The notes below the pieces were generated by a model, which was given only the letters and a program-made list of their open reading frames with translations, searched no databases and was not told where the DNA came from. The position numbers and the translations under genes were made by a program. This document shows positions 1-7,400 of a DNA stretch of 15,217 bases, one piece after another (the first letter of the stretch is position 1; every line of letters starts with the position of its first letter). Source of the stretch: CAYVKY01 sp964452115 (lineage in GTDB: Bacteria > Bacteroidota > Ignavibacteria > Tepidaquicellales > Tepidaquicellaceae); assembly GCA_964452115.1 (NCBI GenBank), contig CAYVKY010000047.1, forward strand, positions 1-15,217, read 5' to 3'.

Positions 1-505
1 TGCCGAAATCATTTTTCAGAGATTCGTATCCCATTTCGATTTTTCTGACTATCAAATTTCCCGTTATTGCATTAGCGATTTTTCTGACGGGAAGGTGATT
101 CGTAATCAAAATACATCTGAATGCTTTTCCACACATCATCATTGCAGACTGTCTGCCGTCAAAATCTTCAAGGAATTCGGTATGCCCCGAATACCCTTTA
201 AGCGAATTTTTTAAAATGGGCATTGTAACCAGTGCATCAATCCTGTTTTCCTTCAGCAATGAAAGAGATTTTTTCAGGGATGAAAGGGAGTAGTCATCAC
301 CGGCTGTAATTTCCGGTGCAATAAATTCAAAATCTTTATTAATCTTAATACCTGATTCTGCCGAAAGGGAAGTAATAATATTTTTATCAATTACAGGAAT
401 AAGTTCAAAACTTTCCGTAAAGGAGGTGTCTGCAAGTATTTTCAGAATAATTTCAGAACCGATCCCTTTTAATTCGCCGGATGTAATGCCGATGCGGGTT
501 TTCAT
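1..505 (-). CDS. pdxA: 4-hydroxythreonine-4-phosphate dehydrogenase PdxA-like, N-terminal part (cut by window edge)
   Basis: This reading frame starts with ATG at 505 and runs off the left edge; 168 residues can be read. PdxA oxidises 4-phosphohydroxy-threonine in the DXP-dependent vitamin B6 pathway and is a metal-dependent dimer. Visible family marks are a start of the form ITSGELKGIGSE (residues 7-18), the substrate-binding GHTE (His108, Thr109), a run of Met at 122-124, and NHLPV with His137, which corresponds to the first metal-binding His of E. coli PdxA. The N-terminal motif is usually GDPAGIGPE, so Asp, Pro, Ala and the second Pro are all replaced; this is a divergent member. It lies 11 bases after rsfS and is probably the third gene of the lytR_C-rsfS unit, with no Shine-Dalgarno site. 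The fold assignment is firm; true PdxA activity is less certain because the second half is not visible. Confidence 0.83.
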   Translation of the reverse strand, partial: MKTRIGITSGELKGIGSEIILKILADTSFTESFELIPVIDKNIITSLSAESGIKINKDFEFIAPEITAGDDYSLSSLKKSLSLLKENRIDALVTMPILKNSLKGYSGHTEFLEDFDGRQSAMMMCGKAFRCILITNHLPVRKIANAITGNLIVRKIEMGYESLKNDFG

Positions 506-516
506 TCTGCAAAAAA

Positions 517-882
517 TTAATCGTGAATTTTAGTAATCGGAGCATCACCCCATAAGCCTTCAAGGTTATAAAATGCTCTGGTTTCTTTCAAAAAAATATG
601 AACAACAACATTAACGTAATCCAGAAGTATCCACGAAAGATTTGTATAACCTTCGCTATGCCAGGAATTTTCACCGTGCTTTTTGGTTTCAACGGAAACA
701 AAATCCGCCAGCGCCTTGCAGTGAATATCAGATGATGCTGTGCAAATAACGAAAAAATCCGATACGGGAGTTTTTTCACGCAGGTCAAAAATCTGAATAT
801 CTTCTGCCTTTTTCTGCAATAATAAATCCGAAATGTAAAATGCTAAATCTTTTGACTCGGTAAGTTTTATTTTTTTTGCCAT
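517..882 (-). CDS. rsfS: Ribosome silencing factor RsfS (RsfA/Iojap family)
   Basis: RsfS binds ribosomal protein uL14 on the 50S subunit and blocks joining with 30S, lowering translation in starvation or stationary phase. The 121-residue length is normal for the family. Recognisable blocks are TPVSDFFVICTASSD (residues 38-52), HSEGYTNLSWILLDY (75-89), VVVHIF (92-97), and the C-terminal ETRAFYNLEGLWGDA (100-114), which matches the usual R-x-[FY]-Y-x-LE-x-LWGDA ending. The usual DYGDVVVH reads DYVNVVVH here, so the conserved Asp is Asn91. ATG at 882 is five bases after the stop of the LytR_C gene, so the two are almost surely co-transcribed; no Shine-Dalgarno site is seen. Family assignment is very sure; binding to uL14 follows from the family. 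Confidence 0.95.
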   Translation of the reverse strand: MAKKIKLTESKDLAFYISDLLLQKKAEDIQIFDLREKTPVSDFFVICTASSDIHCKALADFVSVETKKHGENSWHSEGYTNLSWILLDYVNVVVHIFLKETRAFYNLEGLWGDAPITKIHD

Positions 883-887
883 TAATA

Positions 888-1382
888 TTATTTGTTGTTT
901 TCCAAATCAGGTTTTAGTGAAACAAAATCTTTTCCCACGATCACAGTCACATCTATGTCGAGGTCTTTGTCAGTATTTTCCATTACCTCCGTACTCTTTA
1001 CGCCGAGAAGTTCCGCAATTTTCAGCGCCTTTTTCAAATCGCCGTTTCTTGACATCACAATGGTTTTCTGAACAGAGTTGTTTTTATAATTGCCTGTATT
1101 CTTTACATCTACTTCTTTTTTCCTCAGGTAATCGGTGAATACCTTTCCTATTTTATTTTCCCCGCTGCCGTTTAACACTTCGGCTGATATCGTTTTTGCA
1201 TCAACAATTATTCCGGGGGATTTCGTCGTGATTGTATCTTTGATGTTCTCGGGTTTAATTTCCTTTGCAGGCTGATTGCCCTTAATCATTGACCAGATAA
1301 ATCCTCCGCAAAGAACAATCAGGATGATGATTAAAAAATTCAGTGAGTAATTTAAATAAGTCTTTTTTTTGTCCTTCTTCAT
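888..1382 (-). CDS. Membrane-anchored protein with a LytR C-terminal (LytR_C) domain
   Basis: The 164-residue protein has a very basic N-terminus (six Lys in the first seven residues), one membrane helix at about 12-33, a linker rich in Lys, Pro and Thr (about 34-63), and a LytR_C-like domain at about 64-153. The domain shows the typical opening ISAEVLNGSG (65-74), a middle strand TIVMSR, a helix KALKIAELLG, and the closing strand DVTVIVGKDF (144-153). With the N-terminus inside, the domain would face the periplasm. LytR_C is found at the end of LytR-CpsA-Psr ligases, but the catalytic LCP domain is absent, so this is a stand-alone LytR_C protein and its role is unknown. It starts the lytR_C-rsfS-pdxA cluster. 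ATG at 1382 is preceded by a hairpin and a T-rich run rather than an ordinary leader. Confidence 0.8.
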   Translation of the reverse strand: MKKDKKKTYLNYSLNFLIIILIVLCGGFIWSMIKGNQPAKEIKPENIKDTITTKSPGIIVDAKTISAEVLNGSGENKIGKVFTDYLRKKEVDVKNTGNYKNNSVQKTIVMSRNGDLKKALKIAELLGVKSTEVMENTDKDLDIDVTVIVGKDFVSLKPDLENNK

Positions 1383-1419
1383 AAAATAAAAACCGAAAGA
1401 TAAAAATTTATCCTCCGGT
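1383..1419 (-). terminator. Terminator-like hairpin with T-run, directly before the LytR_C gene start
   Basis: On the minus strand the arms at 1419-1407 and 1404-1392 can form about 12-13 pairs (ACCG with CGGT at the base, then a mixed stem with two G-U pairs), with a loop of a few bases, followed by TTTTATTTT and then the ATG at 1382. The two G-U pairs would be A-C mismatches in plus-strand RNA, so the fold is designed for minus-strand transcripts. It lies 28 bases after the stop of the secreted-protein gene and would end that transcript. It could also act as an attenuator for the next cluster. A GGAGG stretch sits inside its first arm. Confidence 0.65.
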
Positions 1420-1447
1420 GTTTAAATAAAATTATTTATAATATTTA

Positions 1448-1933
1448 TCATCTTCTGTTATAGAAAATATCGTCATAGAAGCTATTGTATCCGTAAAACG
1501 GATTATAGAAATCGTTTTTCATATTTCTGTATTCAAATACAAATGAAGCATTATCGGATATTTTATAATTCAGATTCAGTCTTGATAAAGTGATTCCGTT
1601 TAAATCGTTCTGAATTCCTTTTGCAAATTCTTTTCCATAAACGGAACTCGCATACGGCGAATAGTTGAGCGACACATCTGCCGAAACATTCAGTTTATCG
1701 GAAAATTTATATGACATTGTGTTAATGTACGATGTAACCGAATACGAACCGAAGCGCGATGAAAGCACATTCATCTGAAATGAGTGTGACATCGAGAAAT
1801 TTTTTGAATTGAAAATCCCGAGTATCATATTGTTCGTGCTCTCGTTCAGGTTCGGATTTCCGATTTTATACTGCGCGCTGCTGTATCCCGTTACCAGTAA
1901 TATTGTTACTATTAAAAAAAACAGTTTTTTCAT
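1448..1933 (-). CDS. Small secreted beta-strand-rich protein of unknown function
   Basis: I do not recognise this family. I choose ATG at 1933 because it begins an ideal signal peptide (MKKLFFLIVTILLVTGYSSA, cleavage likely before the next Gln); the frame could extend 13 residues upstream, but that would bury the signal. This gives 161 residues. The mature part has few charges and alternating polar and aromatic residues in repeated stretches (around GSYSVTSYINTMSYKF, LNVSADVSLNYS and ASFVFEYRN), typical of outer-membrane or surface beta structure, and ends in a Tyr/Phe/Asn-rich tail finishing NRR. It is too short for an obvious full barrel. It diverges from the glycosyltransferase gene and is separated from the LytR_C cluster by a terminator-like hairpin, so it may be a one-gene transcript. 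Confidence 0.6.
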   Translation of the reverse strand: MKKLFFLIVTILLVTGYSSAQYKIGNPNLNESTNNMILGIFNSKNFSMSHSFQMNVLSSRFGSYSVTSYINTMSYKFSDKLNVSADVSLNYSPYASSVYGKEFAKGIQNDLNGITLSRLNLNYKISDNASFVFEYRNMKNDFYNPFYGYNSFYDDIFYNRR

Positions 1934-2009
1934 TTCAAATATTTTTATAAATATAGATATATTTCTTAACAATCACAATGAAAGATTAAAGTTGTTACAA
2001 AATATTACA

Positions 2010-2039
2010 TTGAGAGAAATACCCTATACGCAGTATATA
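2010..2039 (+). promoter_or_regulatory. Candidate promoter for the glycosyltransferase gene
   Basis: TTGAGA at 2010-2015 and TATATA at 2034-2039 are 18 bases apart, and the start codon at 2080 is about 40 bases downstream. The 146-base spacer (1934-2079) between the two divergent genes is AT-rich, so a chance match is quite possible. The spacer also holds a 6-base inverted repeat, TAACAA at 1967-1972 with TTGTTA at 1992-1997. Confidence 0.28.
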
Positions 2040-2079
2040 ACAATTGATATTGGTTTAATATTTCTTTAATTTAAATTTT

Positions 2080-3192
2080 ATGAATAATAATAAGATAGCA
2101 TTTTTCTGCAATTCTGAAAGTTTCGGCGGACTTGAATTAAATATCGTGCGTCTTGCAAACCGTTTTTTGCAAAATGGATGGGATGTGACAATGATTGCCC
2201 GGAATGAATCTGCTGTTTACAATAGGGCGGTTTCACTCGGGATAAAAGTGTTTGGTACAGGAAAAATCTGGAAACATTTTGATTATGTTTTTGCAAACAG
2301 AATTAAGAAATTCCTTTCTTCAAACGGTATCGGCACTCTTTTCTGCACGGATAATAAAGACCTGAATTTTATTTTTACGTTAAGAACGCTTTGCAGCATC
2401 AGAACGGTTTATATACAGCAAATGCAGATAGGTGTTAATAAAAAAGACTTATATCATACAAACATATACAAGGCAATTGACTATTGGGTCAGCCCGCTTG
2501 AAATTCTGAAAGACGAAGTTTTAAAGAAAACAAATTTTCCCGCAAGCGGATTGAGGGTGGTTCCGCTCGGATTTGACGAGAAAATTCTGGAAGATAAACT
2601 GACAAAATCCGAATGCAGAAAAATTCTGGATTTGCCTGAAGATGTTTTTCTTTGCGGCATTCCGGGGAGGTTTGACATTCAGAAAGGACAGGATTTTCTG
2701 ATAGACTGTATCTGCCTGATAAGAGTAAAAAACGATGTAGATATCGGACTCGTGCTGATGGGCGAGCCGACAAAAAACGAGGGCGAAGAGTATTACAAAT
2801 CACTGCTTCTTAAAATCAAAGATAACAATCTCGAGAACAGAATATTTATGAGAGGATTCAGAGATGATGTGAATGTTTTTTACGATGCGATTGATGTTTT
2901 TACACTGGCATCAAAAAGTGAAACGTACGGAATGGTTACAGTTGAGGCTATGGCGAAGGGGCTTCCCGTAATCGCAACAAATTCCGGCGGAACGGTTGAA
3001 CTGCTCGGGAACGGCAAATACGGGCTGTTATACACACCGAATGACAAAGAAGATTTTATAGGTAAATTAAAATTACTATATACTGATAAAAACCTCAGAG
3101 ATTCACTTGCACAAAAAGCATCCGCAGAATCAATATCAAAATATACATTAGAACACCAGTATCAAATGCTTTCCGGGTTAATTTCGGAGTGA
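2080..3192 (+). CDS. Glycosyltransferase family 4 (GT-B fold)
   Basis: The 370-residue protein would transfer a sugar from a nucleotide-sugar donor, probably in lipopolysaccharide, exopolysaccharide or protein glycan assembly; donor and acceptor cannot be read from sequence. The N-terminal half opens with a Rossmann strand and Gly-rich loop (KIAFFCNSESFGGLE, residues 5-19). The C-terminal donor-binding half has GRFDIQKGQD (196-205) with the expected Arg197 and Lys202, the strand LVLMGEP (224-230), and the retaining GT4 EX7E motif Glu281-Glu289 followed by AMAKGLPVIATNSGG (290-304). There is no membrane segment, so it is cytosolic or peripheral. ATG at 2080 follows an AT-rich leader without a Shine-Dalgarno site. 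It stands alone, with no other glycan genes beside it, and its stop is one base from the stop of the convergent aminotransferase. Confidence 0.93.
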   Translation: MNNNKIAFFCNSESFGGLELNIVRLANRFLQNGWDVTMIARNESAVYNRAVSLGIKVFGTGKIWKHFDYVFANRIKKFLSSNGIGTLFCTDNKDLNFIFTLRTLCSIRTVYIQQMQIGVNKKDLYHTNIYKAIDYWVSPLEILKDEVLKKTNFPASGLRVVPLGFDEKILEDKLTKSECRKILDLPEDVFLCGIPGRFDIQKGQDFLIDCICLIRVKNDVDIGLVLMGEPTKNEGEEYYKSLLLKIKDNNLENRIFMRGFRDDVNVFYDAIDVFTLASKSETYGMVTVEAMAKGLPVIATNSGGTVELLGNGKYGLLYTPNDKEDFIGKLKLLYTDKNLRDSLAQKASAESISKYTLEHQYQMLSGLISE

Positions 3193-3193
3193 A

Positions 3194-4345
3194 CTACCTG
3201 CTCATTAGTAACAACTTTATTTTTTCAATTCCTTCGATGAAATCGGATTCCCGTACAATCAGGGAAATTACAATTACATTTTCACTATTGAATTCATAGA
3301 AAAATCCGGGGTGTGCGAGTACGCTGTATTTTTCAAGAAGGTTATAACAGAATGCATCATCGGTAATATTGCCCGCGGTTTTCAGGCAGGCATACCATCC
3401 CGCATTCACTTTGTAATAGTCGAGTCCTGAATTTTTCAGAAATTCCAAATTATTTTTTATGCGGGAAATAATCTGCGGTTGTATTACATTTTTATTCTCA
3501 AGTAAATAGGGGAGTGCATTCTGCACGGGCGTATTAACCGACAGATATGCATCGGCGATAAATTCAAGTTTTTCTGTCACGGATTCTTTTGAAATCACAT
3601 ATAACCAGCTGAGTTTAAGCTGAGGTGTCGCAGTGATTTTTGAAATTCCGTTCAGTATGAATATCGAATAGTTTTCCGGATATTCAGGCAGGAACGGTTC
3701 ATAATTGTTTTCATTAATATAATCGAAAAATACTTCATCAATAATAATATTTATTCCGTTTTTGCTGCAAAGTTTATCGATGTAAATAAATTCATCTTTG
3801 CCGAGAGTATGCCCCGTCGGATTATTCGGTGAAACGATTATGATGAATTTTGTTTTTGCAGAAACAGATTTTTCAAGCTCTTCGGGGTCAATTGCCCATT
3901 TATCATTATCGTATTTCAGATTGTAATGAACCGGATTAAGTTTTTCAAAACTTACCAGATGTTCAAGGAGCGGATATCCGGGCGCAGGGAGCAGCACTTC
4001 TTCGCCGGCGCTTCCGAATGCTTTAAGTATGTATGAATAACATTCGCTTGTTCCCGAAGCGAGTATCAAGTCCGATATGCTTTTAAATTTAAAATAATTA
4101 TTTCTCGCTTTGTAATATTTACCGATGGCATCTCTTGCCGCGGCAGAACCTTTCGGGTCAGGTGAATAAATCAAATTTTTTTCTGTTGAAAAAAGCATCG
4201 GTATTTTCAATCCGCTGTAATCAAAGCCGAGCACTGTCGGGTTTGATGATGTTAAATCAATAATTTTTTCTCCGCTCTTTTTAAGGTTCGAAAGCAAAAC
4301 TTCAAGATTGTTCGGCGAAAGGTTAAAATCGGGTTCCTGATTCAT
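3194..4345 (-). CDS. Pyridoxal-phosphate aminotransferase, class I/II (fold type I)
   Basis: The 383-residue protein has the class I layout. Visible points are SSNPT (33-37) near the N-terminus, SPDPKG (61-66), ASGTSECYSY for the phosphate-binding turn (96-105), PGYP (122-125), SPNNPTG with Asn175 (172-178), IIDEVF with Asp203, the Schiff-base Lys236 in NGISK followed by PQLKLSW (241-247), and VRES with Arg365 for the substrate carboxylate. The closest style I know is the group often annotated as alanine/aspartate-type or simply PLP-dependent aminotransferase in delta-proteobacteria and FCB bacteria; the true amino donor is unknown. It would be a cytosolic dimer in amino-acid metabolism. It is a single gene, divergent from the large kinase and convergent with the glycosyltransferase with a one-base gap, which leaves no room for separate terminators. 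Confidence 0.93.
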   Translation of the reverse strand: MNQEPDFNLSPNNLEVLLSNLKKSGEKIIDLTSSNPTVLGFDYSGLKIPMLFSTEKNLIYSPDPKGSAAARDAIGKYYKARNNYFKFKSISDLILASGTSECYSYILKAFGSAGEEVLLPAPGYPLLEHLVSFEKLNPVHYNLKYDNDKWAIDPEELEKSVSAKTKFIIIVSPNNPTGHTLGKDEFIYIDKLCSKNGINIIIDEVFFDYINENNYEPFLPEYPENYSIFILNGISKITATPQLKLSWLYVISKESVTEKLEFIADAYLSVNTPVQNALPYLLENKNVIQPQIISRIKNNLEFLKNSGLDYYKVNAGWYACLKTAGNITDDAFCYNLLEKYSVLAHPGFFYEFNSENVIVISLIVRESDFIEGIEKIKLLLMSR

Positions 4346-4367
4346 AAATTTTAATTACTTTGAATAA

Positions 4368-4449
4368 ACTTTAAATTTTAAAGTCTTTTATTTAAATTTA
4401 AATAATTTATTATTTTAAAACGATATAATGATATTTGACTTTTTAAGTC
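4368..4449. promoter_or_regulatory. Cluster of three inverted repeats in the divergent aminotransferase/kinase spacer
   Basis: The 139-base spacer between the two divergent starts holds ACTTTAAA-T-TTTAAAGT at 4368-4384, an 18-base perfect palindrome of A and T only at 4388-4405, and GACTT-TTT-AAGTC at 4437-4449. The first and third share the half-element ACTT/AAGT. They could be operator sites for one or both genes. A TTGACT at 4435-4440 may be a -35 box for the kinase, but no convincing -10 follows at the right distance. Chance occurrence is a real concern in such AT-rich DNA, most of all for the middle palindrome. Confidence 0.35.
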
Positions 4450-4484
4450 TTATTTTATTTGAAGGAATATTATATACACATTAA

Positions 4485-7400
4485 TTGAAACAAATTTTTA
4501 AAAAATTCGGCAGGACAAACACGGTTTTATCGGGAATAACTTTATTTCTGATATTCTGGGCTATTGTGCTGTCACTGTTTGTTTCGTATGTAATAAAATC
4601 CACCGATAAAAACTGGGACAGCATTCAGTCCGAAAAAATATCGAAAGAGAAAGCATCCGCTGAAAACTATTTTAACATATATCAGAAAAATTTAGATGAT
4701 ATATGCGGCAAAACGGTAAAAAATCTGGATTTCAGGAGTTCGGTTGAAAATAATAATTACAGGAAAGTATTCGAATTTATTACACGAACAATTTCACAAA
4801 ACGATATAGTATGTGAAATTTATGACATCAGATTAAATCCGGTCGCGTTTTACGGCAGGCAGCTCGAATCGGATAATCTTACCCTTACACGTGCTGCGTC
4901 CGGCGAAAAATTTTCAGTTATAAAGGATATCGGATTTTATACTTATCTTATTATTTATTGTCCGCTGAAAAGCGTTAATGACGAGAATAAAGTAATAGGC
5001 GTGTACAGCATAGCGCAGCTAATTGACGTAAAATACCAGCTGATAAATAAATACTATCCCGATTTCGGCATTACTTCCGATGTTTTAAAGTCAACAGGTT
5101 CGGAAGTAACTTTATACACAACCGAAGCTCTGACCGGACTGAACAATGAAAATAAACTCTGGAAGGATAAAATTTATGTTGACCTTAAGGGACTGCACGG
5201 TTCTATTATCGGCAGGATACAATTTCCCGATTTCGACAGGCAGCAATATATTCAGGATATCAATTCATCACTGAGCAGGTTTATATCGCTGCTTGTGTTT
5301 GCTGCATCGGTATTAGCAGTAATTTTATTTCTGAGAATTACCGGTAAAACCGCATCATTGAAATATTCAATTTTCAAAATATTGATGTTCGGCGGCTTAC
5401 TTGGTTTAATCAGGGTGCTATTTCTTGTTACCGATTTTCCGTCTGCGATTATTAAGTCCGAAGTTTTCGCCCCGCAGTATTATTCCTCTCAGTTTTTATC
5501 CGTGTTTTATAAATCGCTTGGTGAAATGCTTATTTCAGTGCTTTTTGTACTTGCACTGATAGTATATATTGCGCACATTTATTCTGAAAAAGATTTTCAG
5601 GACGAAACAGGAATCAAGCTTTTCTGGAAATCCGGCAAAGCGTTTTTTGCCGCAGCAGTATTATTAATTCTGGTATTTTATAATTGTCTGTTCAAAATTT
5701 TCGGGGATATCATACATAATATTTTAGTTGAATCGGATATCAGGTTTTTTGACAAATCAAACTTTTTACCCAACCCTGAACTTTTAATTTTCGAACTGAT
5801 ATTTCTGATTATTACTTTTTCGCTTTTCTTCCTGAACAGTTCATTCACACTTCTGATTATGAATAGAATCAGGAAAATATTTGTTTCACATAAGTCGAAA
5901 AACATTGCTGCAATAGTATTCATAATTATTTCCGTCCTATCGCTTTACATTTCGGAAATTTTTATCAGGAATGAAATCTCTTTCACTTTGAGAACCTTGA
6001 TTATGCTTCTGATTTTCGGGTTGGCATTTTACATCAACCGGTATTCGGTAATAAAAAAGTCATTAAATATTTTTTCGCTTCGGAATTTTGCATTTCTGAC
6101 ACTGCTCTCGGTGCTTATTACACCCGCTTTGATTCTTGAAAATCTGAAATCGCAGGAAAAATCAAATGTTGAAATTCTGGGCAAAAGCATTACGGGCGAG
6201 CAGGAAGAAAGGGCGACATTTTTATTGTCAAATGAACTATTGAATCTTAATGCAAACCGAAACCTTGAGGCAATCATCAACGATAAAAGCAAGTTAAACA
6301 AATCGGCATTCCTGCTTTGGAAAGACAGCAAACTGAGTTCCGAAAATTTTAATTCTGCAGTTATAATAATTGATTCAGCAAAAAGAATTCTGAGCGATTT
6401 TAATGTCACGACGAATGATCTGGAAACCGACAGCATTGTAAATTTTGTATCGAAAAAATTCATCAACAGGATTATTAAATACAGCGGCAACAAAGACCTT
6501 ATTGATTCATCGGATGCTGCGATTGATTCGGTTGATACGGATATTGAATATTTTCCTGTTGCTTTCGATAATGTAAATATTTTTAAAAATCTTTCGGATA
6601 AGTATTACGTCGGTATATCCGCAGTAGAAAAAAAGCAGTTCAGGAATACGCGAAATCCTCATATATCGGGTTATGTGATTATCGTTCTGCAGTCAGATGT
6701 GAAGAACATTCTCAACACAACTTCTCAAAGGCTTTTTAAATCCAATGTAAAGGAAAATTATTTCAATAAAATTATTTCTCCGCCCGTAATTACGGAGTTT
6801 TATAACGACGAGATAGAAAGTTCGTCAGATATGGAGCTTGCACGAGGACTCGTTTACTCCATTCCATATATGCGGGAAAAAATTAATTCAAATTCCAATA
6901 ATGAATTCTGGCAGACAGGAACTATTAACGACGATAATTACAATTCATTATTCCTGAGAGCCGAATATAAAAAGGGTGAAAATCCCGAGAGCAATATTCA
7001 AAGAATAATCGTTATTAGTTTAAACAATAATGACTTCGGGCTGATAATATTTTATTATATTAAAATTGTTATTTACCTGCTTGCTGTTTATTTTGTTCTA
7101 TATCTGATTCTGATGGGAATATTTTCATTCAGAATCACCACCATTAAACTCAGTTTCAGAAATAAACTTTTCATTACATTCCTTATTGTGTCAATAATTC
7201 CCATTACCCTGCTGGGCATTTACACGAGAACATTCCTGATTAAGAAAAATGATGTGCAGATGCAGAATCAGATAAGTTCGGATTTGAACTTTGTCACGGA
7301 CGTTATGAGAAGCGAAAAATCCGTCAAGCTGCAGTTATCATCACAAACATCAAACGATTCCACTGCAAAATATTATTCAAATCTGCTTAAAAAATATTTC

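Noticed and set aside
917..1138. Plus-strand open frame of 73 codons opposite the LytR_C gene
   Set aside because: It is Ser/Pro/Arg-rich without a recognisable pattern and opposes a real domain.
1934..1972. A 13-codon upstream extension of the secreted-protein gene
   Set aside because: The internal ATG at 1933 begins a textbook signal peptide; the extension would place 13 extra residues before it.
4435..4461. TTGACT with TATTTG as a kinase promoter
   Set aside because: The spacing is about 15 bases and the downstream box is poor, and it differs from the TAnnTTTG consensus by one base; too weak to list as a promoter.
6029..6493. Minus-strand open frame of 154 codons inside the kinase gene
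   Set aside because: It lies wholly within a clear coding region, has low-complexity Ser/Leu/Phe content, and no start signal or recognisable domain; it is a shadow frame.
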